From: Spirosoma pollinicola
Lineage (GTDB): Bacteria > Bacteroidota > Bacteroidia > Cytophagales > Spirosomataceae
NCBI RefSeq assembly: GCF_002831565.1
Contig: NZ_CP025096.1
Span: 1,860,001-1,924,000 of the forward strand
DNA: 64,000 nucleotides
Reading direction: 5' to 3'
The position numbers and the translations under genes were made by a program. Shown here in pieces: positions 1 through 7,812 of the stretch. Under the pieces are notes generated by a model that saw only the letters and a list, made by a program, of their open reading frames with translations, was not told where the DNA came from and searched no databases. Within the stretch, counting starts at the first letter, position 1. Each line of letters starts with the position of its first letter.

Positions 1-403
1 CAAAATAAGCCGTCAGGCCCGGCATACCCAGAATGCCCAGGTAATAACTGGCGGGGGCCAGATTTGTGTCAATTTTTTTCAACGCACCAGCGGATACAAC
101 AGACTGGGTTGCCCAGGGCAAGCTGCCCGTTACCACATCACCGGCGGCAAACCCATCGGCTTGACTCTCAATAACTTTCGCCACGGCCCCACCCGCCAGC
201 GGCTGGCCAACTTCGAACGCAGGTATGTATGATTTACCGGCATTCATCCGACCCCGCATGTACGGGTCGACGGAAAAGTAAGTGGGTTGAATCAATATAT
301 CGCCAGATTTCAGAGCTGGCAATTCTACGGAATCGAACTGGAACGTAGAGGCATCCGGCATACCCTTGGGACGCGATGCTAGACTGATTTGCTTGTTTTT
401 CAT
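1..403 (-). CDS. NADP-dependent oxidoreductase, MDR family (partial, 3' end outside window)
   Basis: Only the first 134 codons lie in the window; the frame runs off at base 1. The start [16 protein letters not shown] and the later segment [11 protein letters not shown] followed by a GQPLAGG-type stretch are typical of the N-terminal GroES-like domain of zinc-free medium-chain reductases (prostaglandin reductase / CurA / YncB group), which reduce enones or quinones with NADPH. The ATG at 403-401 overlaps the TGA of the upstream ohr gene by four bases, so the two are probably translated together. The Rossmann domain is outside the window, so the cofactor is inferred from family. Confidence 0.8.
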   Translation of the reverse strand, partial: MKNKQISLASRPKGMPDASTFQFDSVELPALKSGDILIQPTYFSVDPYMRGRMNAGKSYIPAFEVGQPLAGGAVAKVIESQADGFAAGDVVTGSLPWATQSVVSAGALKKIDTNLAPASYYLGILGMPGLTAYF

Positions 404-843
404 GCCTGAACCGGGGTTTCCTGAGTCGTTACGGTGAGGGTTACGTCAACGTTGTTCCTGGTTGCGTTGGAGTAGGGGCATACCGCGTGGGCTTTCTGAA
501 CGAGGTCTTCGGCTTGTGCCTGATCAACACCCGGTACGTTGACCGCGAGCGTAACCGCCAGACCAAAACCGCCAGTGTCCAGTTTACCAATGCTCACCTG
601 TGCGGCAACAGACGTGAGACCGGTCTTTAGTTTGGCCGTACGAATAACGAGGTTGAGTGCACTGTCGAAACAGGCAGCGTAGCCAGCCGCAAATAATTGC
701 TCGGGGTTGGTGTAGGCACCACCTGAACCCCCAAGTTCACGGGGTGTGCGTACGTCGAGGTCCAGTACAGAATCGGAAGAGGTTACGTGACCGTCACGCC
801 CGCCAGTGGCTGTAGCGTTGGCGGAATAAAGCGATTGAAACAT
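400..843 (-). CDS. ohr: Organic hydroperoxide resistance protein (Ohr/OsmC family)
   Basis: The 147-residue product has the normal Ohr length. It carries the two redox cysteines in their usual settings: Cys58 in [10 protein letters not shown] (peroxidatic) and Cys122 in [11 protein letters not shown] (resolving). Arg16 and Glu48, in the positions that shape the Ohr active site, are also present. The enzyme reduces organic and fatty-acid hydroperoxides in the cytoplasm, recycled by lipoylated proteins. It lies 19 bases downstream of an OhrR-type regulator on the same strand, the classical ohr-ohrR pairing, and overlaps the next oxidoreductase by four bases. OsmC itself is less likely because of the CPYSNATRN motif and the neighbour. 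Confidence 0.93.
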   Translation of the reverse strand: MFQSLYSANATATGGRDGHVTSSDSVLDLDVRTPRELGGSGGAYTNPEQLFAAGYAACFDSALNLVIRTAKLKTGLTSVAAQVSIGKLDTGGFGLAVTLAVNVPGVDQAQAEDLVQKAHAVCPYSNATRNNVDVTLTVTTQETPVQA

Positions 844-862
844 ACTTGTATTAGCTAATTAG

Positions 863-1291
863 TTATTTATTGGTGAGTTGATCAAGCAGCGTTACCAGTT
901 GATCACGAAGATTAATAGCTTGTTGGTCTGAGAGTTGCAGGTGTTGTTGAAGTTGTTCCGGAACGGTGGCGGCTTGTTCGTTAAGGGCTTTGCCCGCATC
1001 GGTGAGTTTAATACTCACCTGCCGCTCGTCGGCAGTATTTCGCGTTCGGCTAACGAGCCCCTTTTGTTCAAGTCGTTTCAAGAGGGGTGTCAGCGTACCT
1101 GAATCAAGCAACAGCCGGTCGCCAATTGCGCTGACGAACTGGTTATCCGTTTCCCACAAAAGGAGCATTACCAGATATTGCGGATACGTCAGATCCAGTT
1201 GTTCCAGCAAGGGCCGGTAGTGGGCCGTTACCTGCCTTGATAGGGCATAGAGCGGAAAACATACCTGATTAGCTAGTGATAAACGATTCAT
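863..1291 (-). CDS. ohrR: MarR-family peroxide-sensing repressor OhrR
   Basis: The 142-residue MarR protein has the N-terminal sensor segment NQVCFPLYALSR. Cys11 matches the reactive cysteine of Bacillus OhrR (Cys15), and Tyr25 and Tyr36 match the tyrosines that hold its thiolate. The winged helix lies at about residues 45-95 (LDSGTLTPLLKRLEQKGLV). Oxidation of the cysteine by organic peroxides releases the repressor from DNA and derepresses ohr, which lies directly downstream. A perfect palindrome 14 bases ahead of the start is the likely autoregulatory operator. With a single cysteine it should be the one-Cys type of OhrR. Confidence 0.9.
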   Translation of the reverse strand: MNRLSLANQVCFPLYALSRQVTAHYRPLLEQLDLTYPQYLVMLLLWETDNQFVSAIGDRLLLDSGTLTPLLKRLEQKGLVSRTRNTADERQVSIKLTDAGKALNEQAATVPEQLQQHLQLSDQQAINLRDQLVTLLDQLTNK

Positions 1292-1304
1292 TGTGTAAAA
1301 TTAA

Positions 1305-1316
1305 ATTGTGCACAAT
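1305..1316 (-). promoter_or_regulatory. Candidate OhrR operator
   Basis: ATTGTGCACAAT is a perfect 12-bp palindrome just ahead of the ohrR start. MarR/OhrR operators are AT-rich dyads of this kind placed over the promoter of ohrR or ohr. A -7-like TATATTG overlaps its edge on the minus strand. Function is inferred from position and symmetry only. Confidence 0.55.
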
Positions 1317-1388
1317 ATAATTAACTTACATTGTTCCAATAAAGTTTTCTATTCCTGAATATTTACCTGTAAACCCGACGAGGTGTTG

Positions 1389-1421
1389 TGCGTAAACGCA
1401 ATATCCTGTGCGATTTCGCAC
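1389..1421 (+). promoter_or_regulatory. Twin palindromes, candidate upstream activating sites for the sigma-54 activator
   Basis: Two related dyads are visible: TGCGTAAACGCA at 1389-1400 and TGCGATTTCGCA at 1409-1420 (the second extends to GTGCGATTTCGCAC at 1408-1421). Both have the form TGCG(T/A)-N2-(A/T)CGCA. Their centres are exactly 20 bp apart, about two helical turns, so bound dimers would sit on the same face. They lie about 70-100 bp upstream of a sigma-54 promoter, where enhancer-binding proteins usually bind. The natural candidate to bind is the activator encoded at 7813. Confidence 0.6.
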
Positions 1422-1474
1422 GTTTTTAATTGACTGGATTTCAGATAAACTGCTGATTTTTAGGGTTTTGTTCG

Positions 1475-1491
1475 CTGGCACAGCATTTGAT
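1475..1491 (+). promoter_or_regulatory. Sigma-54 (-24/-12) promoter of the export operon
   Basis: CTGGCACAGCATTTGAT contains the invariant GG of the -24 box (TGGCAC, 1476-1481), a five-base gap and TTG of the -12 box (1487-1489). This matches the consensus TGGCACG-N4-TTGCW except at one -12 base. Transcription would start near 1501, about 16 bases ahead of the fusion-protein ATG at 1518. The operon carries its own sigma-54 activator gene, which strengthens the call. Confidence 0.7.
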
Positions 1492-1517
1492 TTATTATTT
1501 GTGAGAACACTACACAG

Positions 1518-2780
1518 ATGATGGATAAAGAACTTGCCCCGGAGATCGCCAATCGTGGCCGCAATCGTAACCTACTCGTTGGGGTAATGGTTGTCGTTGC
1601 TCTGGTGCTGATTATTATCTTGGCACGAAACGCGCTCAAGACTTCCGTTGATGCCGGAAAAATCCGTACAGCAACGGCTGAAATTGGCCCGGTCGAAAAT
1701 TCGCTGAATGCAACGGGCGAAGTTATTCCGGCTTACGAGCAGATTTACACCAGTCCCATCCGGGCCAGTATCCGCCGGGTACTGCTCACCCCTGGAACGG
1801 CGGTCAAACCCGGCCAGCCCATTCTCGACCTCGACAAATCGCTGACCGAAATTGAACTTGAAAGACTCGATGATCAACTGGCCCTCAAACGAAATGGCAT
1901 CGACCAGCTACGGATGAAGCTGAACAAAAGTCTTTACGATGCCGAAGTAAACGACCAGATAAAGCTTCTGAATATCAATCGGCTCCGGGCAGATCTTGAA
2001 GGCACCCGACGTTTACAGAAGGTGGGTGGGAGTACAGGCGAGGATGTTACCCGCGCCGAAAACGCCCTTCGTGTGGCTGAACTGGAGAAAAAACAACTCG
2101 AAAACGATCTCGCCTACAATAGGCAGTCGATGGGGGCCAGCCTGCGCGAAACGACATTGCAGGCACAGATCGAAGAGAAGAACCTGAAGGAGTTGACCCA
2201 CAAACTAAAACAGGCCGACATCATTGCCGACCGGCCGGGGGTGTTAACCTGGGTAAATGAAAACATCGGCTCGTCGGTCAACGAAGGGGAGATGCTGGCA
2301 AAACTGGCCGATCTGGCAAGTTTCCGGGTCGAAGGGTCGTGCTCGGACGTGTATGCCGATCAGGTCAAGGTCGGGCTGCCAGTAACTATCAAAGTAAATG
2401 AAACCAGTTTGCGTGGTTTGATTACGCAGGTGAAACCAGCCGTGAAAAATGGCATTGTGCAATTCGTTATTCAACTCGACAACAGCCATCACGCATCATT
2501 ACGCCCGAACATGAAAGTAGAAGTGTTTGTGATCACCGACCGGGTGACGAAATCCGTTCGGGTGGCAAACGGCCCTGCTTTTAAAGGAAAGCGCAAGCAG
2601 TATGTGTTTGTTGTGAACAAGGGGAGTAATGTGGCGCGTCGACGAGAGGTATCGCTTGGCCTGTCGAACTTCGATTTTGTAGAAATCAAATCCGGTTTAC
2701 AGGCTGGTGAGCAGGTTATTCTGACGGATTTGAGTCAATATGAGCATCTGGATGAAATTACTATTGAACCGAAACGCTAA
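1518..2780 (+). CDS. Periplasmic adaptor (HlyD/MacA-like membrane fusion protein)
   Basis: The 420-residue protein has one N-terminal transmembrane helix (about residues 19-39), a lipoyl-like segment with PGTAVKPGQPILDLD at about 92-106, a long helical hairpin at about 108-235, a second lipoyl-like half (PGVLTWVNENIGSSVNEGEMLAKL) and C-terminal beta-barrel domains. Such adaptors link an inner-membrane transporter to a TolC-type channel. The next genes encode a TolC-like protein, an ABC ATPase and two permeases, so the complex is MacAB-TolC-like rather than RND. An alternative start codon follows three bases later. The gene lies 17 bp behind the predicted sigma-54 transcription start. Confidence 0.88.
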   Translation: MMDKELAPEIANRGRNRNLLVGVMVVVALVLIIILARNALKTSVDAGKIRTATAEIGPVENSLNATGEVIPAYEQIYTSPIRASIRRVLLTPGTAVKPGQPILDLDKSLTEIELERLDDQLALKRNGIDQLRMKLNKSLYDAEVNDQIKLLNINRLRADLEGTRRLQKVGGSTGEDVTRAENALRVAELEKKQLENDLAYNRQSMGASLRETTLQAQIEEKNLKELTHKLKQADIIADRPGVLTWVNENIGSSVNEGEMLAKLADLASFRVEGSCSDVYADQVKVGLPVTIKVNETSLRGLITQVKPAVKNGIVQFVIQLDNSHHASLRPNMKVEVFVITDRVTKSVRVANGPAFKGKRKQYVFVVNKGSNVARRREVSLGLSNFDFVEIKSGLQAGEQVILTDLSQYEHLDEITIEPKR

Positions 2781-2834
2781 ATCCAGACTGTTATGAATTG
2801 CCTTTTAATTAGTGTTAGAAAAATAGATTTTTCC

Positions 2835-2989
2835 AAGTTTGACCTGTTTACCACCCCCAAACTTACCACCCCCAACCCCCTCCTAAAACAGGAGGGGGCT
2901 AAAACAAGGCGACCCTTCGGCATAGCCCCCTCCTGTTTTAGGAGGGGGTTGGGGGTGGTAAGTTTGGGGGTGGTAAACAGGTCAAACTT
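2835..2989. repeat. Perfect 66-bp inverted repeat with 23-base loop
   Basis: The arms at 2835-2900 and 2924-2989 are exact reverse complements over 66 bases. The loop is 2901-2923. Each arm contains two tandem near-copies of a TTACCACCCCCAA-type word and a smaller dyad around TCCTAAAACAGGA. The element fills the gap between the fusion-protein and tolC genes and has no T-tract. In RNA it would be an extremely stable hairpin. Palindromic elements with such C-rich and G-rich arms are often dispersed in genomes, but copy number cannot be judged here. No target-site duplication is obvious. Confidence 0.95.
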
Positions 2990-4469
2990 GAGAAAACTAT
3001 GTATTCATTACATAATTATCTTGCTGCTATCAGCCCACCAACTCTCCGCCCAGCCCCAACCCACCACCTTATCCGACGTGTTGCAACTTGCTCAAAACCA
3101 GTCGGTAGCGGCAAAACGGGCGATTACCCAACAGCGTACAAATATCTGGTCGTACCGTTCATTTCTGGCCCAGTTCAAACCACAGCTTAGTCTGGATGGA
3201 TCGTTGCCCAACTTCACGCGGTCGTATGTGCAGGTAACCCAGCCAGACGGAAACATTCGATTTGAGCCGGTATCCTATAATAATTCGATCCTGAATCTGT
3301 CGCTGAGCCAGACCATTGCCCCAACGGGCGGGACGATATTTGTGCAAAAGCAACTTCAGCGATTTGATAATTTTATCCAGAACAACACCCTGTATAATGG
3401 TATCCCGTTTGGAATTGGGTTGTCGCAACCCTTATTCCAATTCAACCCGATGCGATGGGATCGAAAAATTCAACCGCTGTTGTTTGCCGAAGGAAACCAG
3501 CAGCTTATCGAATCGCTCGAACAGGTGTCGCTCAATGCTACAAACCTCTATTTCGACTTGCTGGTGGCGCAGGTGAATCTGCAAATTGCCGAAACCAACC
3601 GCGCCAATAATGATACCCTTTACCGAATTGCTCTGCATAAACTGGATATGGGCAAGATATCGCAGAACGACCTGCTGCAATTGCAACTGAGTGTGCTGAA
3701 TGCTGAAAAAGACCTGGCTTCTGCACGGCAGACAGCGGCTGTTGCCTCACTACGACTCAAAACGTTTGTTGGTTATCGGGATGATGCAGCTGGTCAAGTT
3801 CGTGCCCTTGAACTGGCTATTCCTAATCAAATTCCAGTGCTGGTCGTCGATGTAAAACGGGCTATCGACGAAGCGGTTGCCAACCGTGCGGCTGCTATTG
3901 GTTTCCGGCGACGATTGTTCGAAGCGGAACGGGATCTGGAAAAAGCCCGAAAAAATAATGGTCTGAATGCTACCCTTACGGCGGGTTACGGCCTTTCGAA
4001 TCAGGGGCCAAACCTGATTGACGTGTACATCCGCCCGCAGAATCGGGAATACGTATCGCTTCAGTTTACGCTGCCCATTATGACCTGGGGGCGGGCGCGG
4101 GCACTGGTCGAAACGGCTAAGGCGAACCGGGAGCTGGCACAGCAAACCGTGGAGCAGGACAAACTTACCTTCGAACAGGAAATTTTTACGCAGGTGACCT
4201 TACTGCAAATGTTGAACCAGCAGGTAACCTTAACGGCTAAAGCCGATCAGATCGGGCAGGCCCGGTACCAGATTGCACAGGACCGTTTCAAGCTGAGTGA
4301 CCTCAGTGTAACGGATTTAGGGATTGCTACGCAGGAAAAAGATCGCGCCCGTCGTGATGCCATTCTGGCCCTCCGCGACTATTGGCAGGCCTACTACACC
4401 TTGCGGCTTTTGACTTTATACGACTTTGACACGAACCTGAAGATTAAAGTAATGGATAACGGAAAATGA
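2988..4469 (+). CDS. TolC-family outer membrane efflux protein
   Basis: The chosen start is TTG at 2988, giving about 493 residues beginning with a signal peptide (basic n-region, IIILLLSA core, cleavage near LSAQ). The frame is open back to an ATG at 2793, which would add 65 residues encoded largely by the inverted repeat; that extension looks artificial. A GTG within the right arm is a third option. The mature protein has two outer-membrane-efflux repeats with long helices (QVSLNATNLYFDLLVAQVNLQ, then a second half near ALVETAKANRELAQQTVEQD). It should form the trimeric exit duct for the adaptor and ABC pump of the same operon. Confidence 0.85.
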   Translation: MRKLCIHYIIILLLSAHQLSAQPQPTTLSDVLQLAQNQSVAAKRAITQQRTNIWSYRSFLAQFKPQLSLDGSLPNFTRSYVQVTQPDGNIRFEPVSYNNSILNLSLSQTIAPTGGTIFVQKQLQRFDNFIQNNTLYNGIPFGIGLSQPLFQFNPMRWDRKIQPLLFAEGNQQLIESLEQVSLNATNLYFDLLVAQVNLQIAETNRANNDTLYRIALHKLDMGKISQNDLLQLQLSVLNAEKDLASARQTAAVASLRLKTFVGYRDDAAGQVRALELAIPNQIPVLVVDVKRAIDEAVANRAAAIGFRRRLFEAERDLEKARKNNGLNATLTAGYGLSNQGPNLIDVYIRPQNREYVSLQFTLPIMTWGRARALVETAKANRELAQQTVEQDKLTFEQEIFTQVTLLQMLNQQVTLTAKADQIGQARYQIAQDRFKLSDLSVTDLGIATQEKDRARRDAILALRDYWQAYYTLRLLTLYDFDTNLKIKVMDNGK

Positions 4470-4561
4470 ATAATGGACAATTCAGCGCCAGTCATTCAAT
4501 TCGTTTTATCCAGATACGCTTATACGGTTCATTTTACAATATTCATTCTTCATAATCCATT
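4451..4561. repeat. Imperfect inverted repeat spanning tolC stop to ABC ATPase start
   Basis: The left arm (4451-4476) begins in the last codons of tolC and includes its TGA; the right arm (4538-4561) ends on the base before the next ATG. AATGGATAACGGAAAATGAA on the left corresponds to the reverse complement AATGGATTATGAAGAATGAA on the right, with further matches inward. There is no T-tract. It belongs to the same structural class as the junction hairpins at 5222, 7721, 9205, 33468 and 34700. Confidence 0.7.
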
Positions 4562-5224
4562 ATGATCTCTCTCCAGAATATCGAAAAAGTTTACCGCACC
4601 AGCACCATAGAAACGCTGGCGCTGAACAACATCAACCTCAATATCAAAAAAGGCGAGTTCGTCTCCATTATGGGGCCGTCGGGTTGCGGCAAGAGTACCC
4701 TGTTGAACATGATGGGGCTGCTGGATGAACCGTCTAAAGGGACCGTTCAACTCGATGGGCAGTCTGTTACGCAGTACCGCGACAAAGAACTGGCGCGGCT
4801 GCGTAACCAAAAGATCGGATTCATTTTTCAGAGTTTCCACCTGATCAACGATTTGACGGTGTTAGATAATGTTGAGATTCCGCTGCTTTACCGGGCCACG
4901 AATGGTAAACCCCGGCAGGAATATGCCAAAGAAGCACTCGCCAAAGTGGGCCTGAGTAACCGCATAAAGCACTTTCCGAAGCAACTATCGGGCGGGCAAA
5001 AACAGCGTGTCGCCATTGCCCGCGCCATCGTTGGCAATCCGTCAATTATTCTGGCCGATGAACCAACCGGCAACCTCGACAGTGCGATGGGCAATGAAAT
5101 CATGACGATCCTACAGGAGCTCAACGATGGCGGGGCCACCATTGTGATGGTCACGCACGATGAACAAATGGCCAAGCGCACCCACCGGCTCATACGCCTG
5201 TTCGACGGCTCGCAGGTTTTATAA
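4562..5224 (+). CDS. ABC transporter ATP-binding protein (MacB/LolD type)
   Basis: The 220-residue protein is a complete nucleotide-binding domain. Walker A GPSGCGKST is at 38-46, the Q-loop Gln at about 90 (GFIFQSFHL), signature LSGGQ at 142-146, Walker B IILADEPTGNLD at 162-173 and the switch His at 199 (VTHD). The DEPTGNLD motif and short length place it with the LolD/FtsE/MacB group, which drives mechanotransmission-type export rather than solute uptake. Two separate permease genes follow, so it is a split version of MacB. Confidence 0.93.
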   Translation: MISLQNIEKVYRTSTIETLALNNINLNIKKGEFVSIMGPSGCGKSTLLNMMGLLDEPSKGTVQLDGQSVTQYRDKELARLRNQKIGFIFQSFHLINDLTVLDNVEIPLLYRATNGKPRQEYAKEALAKVGLSNRIKHFPKQLSGGQKQRVAIARAIVGNPSIILADEPTGNLDSAMGNEIMTILQELNDGGATIVMVTHDEQMAKRTHRLIRLFDGSQVL

Positions 5225-5306
5225 AGAGCGAATGGCGAAAGAGTGAAAGAGCGGGAAAGCTGAATCACTAGTTCGCTCTTTCGCTCATTCACTCTTTCAC
5301 TCTTTA
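5222..5306. repeat. Imperfect inverted repeat between ABC ATPase and permease genes
   Basis: The left arm starts on the TAA stop (TAAAGAGCGAATGGCG onward) and the right arm, read in reverse complement, gives TAAAGAGTGAAAGAGTGAAT. The arms are built from purine-rich words such as GCGAAAGAGTGAAAGAG. The right arm ends three bases before the next ATG. No T-tract is present. Confidence 0.7.
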
Positions 5307-5309
5307 ATC

Positions 5310-6557
5310 ATGCTACTGAACTACATAAAAATCGCCTGGAAGGTATTGCTTCGGCATCCGTTCTACACCTTCATCACCCTCTTCGGTATCAGCCTGACCC
5401 TGACGGTTCTGATGGTGCTGACCTCTTTCCTTGACCACCTCATCGGTAGTCATTACCCTGAAAATAAGCGGGATCGAATGCTCTACATCATGCAAATGCA
5501 TCTCCAGGATTCGAGTCGGACGTCAAGTACCAATGGGCCTATGAGTTTTAAGTTTTTGACGGAGTATGCCAAATCGCTGAAAACCCCTGAGCGGGTAACA
5601 ATCACAACATTTATCAATAGCTCGAATGCATACGTCGGTTCGCAGAAAATAAAGCTCAATACAAAATTTACCGATGCCGAATTCTGGCAGGTGTCTGACT
5701 TCGAGTTTCTGGAAGGTAAACCCTACAACGAACAGAATATTGCTAACGGCGACAACGTAGCCGTGATTACCAATGATTTTAAGAAACATTATTTCGAAAG
5801 TGCTGTAGAATCCGTCGTTGGCAAAGATGTTGAAATTGAAAACATTCATTATAAGGTGATTGGCGTCGTTAAAGCCAGTCCGGTTACCCGGCCGTTTACC
5901 TACGCTGATGTTTTCTTTCCATACACGGCTCCCAAAAGTAATTACCAAAGTGCCGGCATGCGGGGTGGTTTTGTGGCGATGATATTGGGGAAAGACAAAG
6001 CAGACTTGCCGGCTATTCAGGAGGAATTTCAGGGCCATATCAACCGAATTCCGTTACCCATAATTCAGGATGGGAACAAGTTCTCGGTAATGGATGTGAA
6101 AAGTGTGCCTTACCTGGAGAATTTCGTCGGAAGTATTCTGGATGGCAACGCTGGCATAAAGGCCATCTTTTTCGGGGTAATTGGCTTTGTCCTATTTATG
6201 TTGATGGGGTTACCTGCCATCAACCTGGTAAACATAAATGTGAGCCGTATTATGGAACGCGCTTCTGAAATAGGCATACGGAAAGCCTTTGGTGCGCCCG
6301 TGAAAACGTTGGTCTGGCAGTTTATCGTTGAAAATGTTTTCATTACGCTCATTGGCGGTACCATCGCCCTGGGATTGGCCCTGATCGTCATCCACATAAT
6401 CAACGCCAGCGGCATGATTGCCTATTCCGATCTGACGATCAATCTGAATGTGTTCATTATAAGTCTGCTAGTCTGTCTGCTTTTTGGATTACTATCCGGC
6501 GTTTTACCCGCCCTCCGCATGTCGAAACTAAACATCGCAGAAGCGCTTAAATCTTAA
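5310..6557 (+). CDS. ABC transporter permease, FtsX/MacB family (first of two)
   Basis: The 415-residue protein has one transmembrane helix at about 17-40, a large extracytoplasmic MacB-like core domain at about 45-270, and three C-terminal helices (about 275-300, 335-358, 385-407). The short conserved coupling motif ASEIGIRKAFGA precedes the second last block. This topology is that of MacB-type exporters. It should pair with the permease directly downstream and the ATPase upstream. The substrate is unknown; families of this kind export lipoproteins, peptides or antibiotics. Confidence 0.9.
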   Translation: MLLNYIKIAWKVLLRHPFYTFITLFGISLTLTVLMVLTSFLDHLIGSHYPENKRDRMLYIMQMHLQDSSRTSSTNGPMSFKFLTEYAKSLKTPERVTITTFINSSNAYVGSQKIKLNTKFTDAEFWQVSDFEFLEGKPYNEQNIANGDNVAVITNDFKKHYFESAVESVVGKDVEIENIHYKVIGVVKASPVTRPFTYADVFFPYTAPKSNYQSAGMRGGFVAMILGKDKADLPAIQEEFQGHINRIPLPIIQDGNKFSVMDVKSVPYLENFVGSILDGNAGIKAIFFGVIGFVLFMLMGLPAINLVNINVSRIMERASEIGIRKAFGAPVKTLVWQFIVENVFITLIGGTIALGLALIVIHIINASGMIAYSDLTINLNVFIISLLVCLLFGLLSGVLPALRMSKLNIAEALKS

Positions 6558-6562
6558 TCATT

Positions 6563-7717
6563 ATGATTCCTCATCTGCTGAAATTAATCTGGAACAAGAA
6601 GAAAGCTCATTCGCTACTCATTGTTGAGATCTGGGCTTCGTTTCTGGTGCTTTTTGGGTTGGCAACGCTCATTGTTGTGAACGTCCGAAATTATCGGGAA
6701 CCAATGGGTTTTACGTATGAAAATGTCTGGGCCATTGGGCTGAAAAGTAATCAGGATACCGTTGCCCTTGCGGAGAAACTCCAGCGGGTTACGCAACGAC
6801 TGAAAGCTTATCCTGAAGTGATGTCGGTGTCGCGTATGAGTAGTAATTTTCCGTTTTCATCAAATCAAATGAACAATGGGATCGAGTACAAGAAGCGGAA
6901 GGTGATGGCTGATTTTTATGCGACGGATGAGAATTTTGCCAAAACACTCGACATCGACGTGACCGAAGGCAACTGGTACCGAAGCGCCGATAGCGTTGGT
7001 AAATACGCCCCCATTGTCATTAATCAGAGAATAAAGGATGAACTGTTCGACAATGAAAATCCACTGGGGAAAATCATTGGCGATCGGTTCAAAGTGGTTG
7101 GGGTTATCAATACGTTCAAAGCCAAGGGGGAATTTATGTCAGACAAACCCGCTGTATTCGAGCTGTTCAAGCCCAATGCGATCTGGAATGATACGGTGTT
7201 GCTAAAAGTGAAGCCGGGAACCGATGCTGTCTTTGAAGCTAAACTGGTTAAAGAAGTTGCGGCTATGTTAACCGGCTGGAATGTTGAAGTCGATTACCTG
7301 ACCGATTCACGAAAAAATCAGCACAATCTAGTTCTTGTACCCATCATCATCGCCTTGATTGTGTCTAGTTTCCTGCTAATCAACGTAGCGCTCGGTTTAT
7401 TCGGCGTGCTGAACCTTAGTATTGCCAAACGCAGGGGCGAAATTGGTCTGCGTCGGGCGTTAGGGGCGACTGGAAGCGGGATTTCAACTCAGTTCATCGG
7501 CGAAATATGGGTTTTGGCTACTTTCGCCATGTTGATTGGACTGCTCTTTGCCGTTCAATTTCCATTACTTAATGTGTTTGACTTACAGGCTAGTATCTAT
7601 GTAATTGCCATAGTCATGGCTGTCGCTATAATCTATGGCATTGTCACGCTCTGCGCCCTGTTCCCCAGCCAGCAAGCCGCCATGATTCAACCGGCTACTG
7701 CGTTGCATGAAGAATGA
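6563..7717 (+). CDS. ABC transporter permease, FtsX/MacB family (second of two)
   Basis: The 384-residue protein follows the first permease after five bases and has the same design: an N-terminal helix at about 16-40, an extracytoplasmic domain, then three helices in the C-terminal third. The coupling motif RRGEIGLRRALGA is conserved. It shares little obvious sequence with the first permease, so the transporter is probably a heterodimer. The tight spacing indicates translational coupling. Confidence 0.9.
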   Translation: MIPHLLKLIWNKKKAHSLLIVEIWASFLVLFGLATLIVVNVRNYREPMGFTYENVWAIGLKSNQDTVALAEKLQRVTQRLKAYPEVMSVSRMSSNFPFSSNQMNNGIEYKKRKVMADFYATDENFAKTLDIDVTEGNWYRSADSVGKYAPIVINQRIKDELFDNENPLGKIIGDRFKVVGVINTFKAKGEFMSDKPAVFELFKPNAIWNDTVLLKVKPGTDAVFEAKLVKEVAAMLTGWNVEVDYLTDSRKNQHNLVLVPIIIALIVSSFLLINVALGLFGVLNLSIAKRRGEIGLRRALGATGSGISTQFIGEIWVLATFAMLIGLLFAVQFPLLNVFDLQASIYVIAIVMAVAIIYGIVTLCALFPSQQAAMIQPATALHEE

Positions 7718-7720
7718 GAA

Positions 7721-7806
7721 GAATGTAAAATGAATAATGGATGATGAATAACGTAAACTGAATGATAGTCCATTTGCCCCCATTATCCATTATTCAACTT
7801 ACATTT
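7721..7806. repeat. Imperfect inverted repeat between permease and activator genes
   Basis: The arms at 7721-7746 and 7781-7806 match at about 22 of 26 positions: GAATGTAAAATGAATAATGG on the left against AAATGTAAGTTGAATAATGG from the right arm in reverse complement. The repeat starts four bases after the permease stop and ends seven bases before the activator ATG at 7813. No T-tract follows. Confidence 0.8.
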
Positions 7807-7812
7807 AAAAGT

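Noticed and set aside
2793-2987. N-terminal extension of TolC from an upstream ATG
   Set aside because: The extra 65 residues are encoded mainly by the inverted repeat and precede a complete signal peptide.
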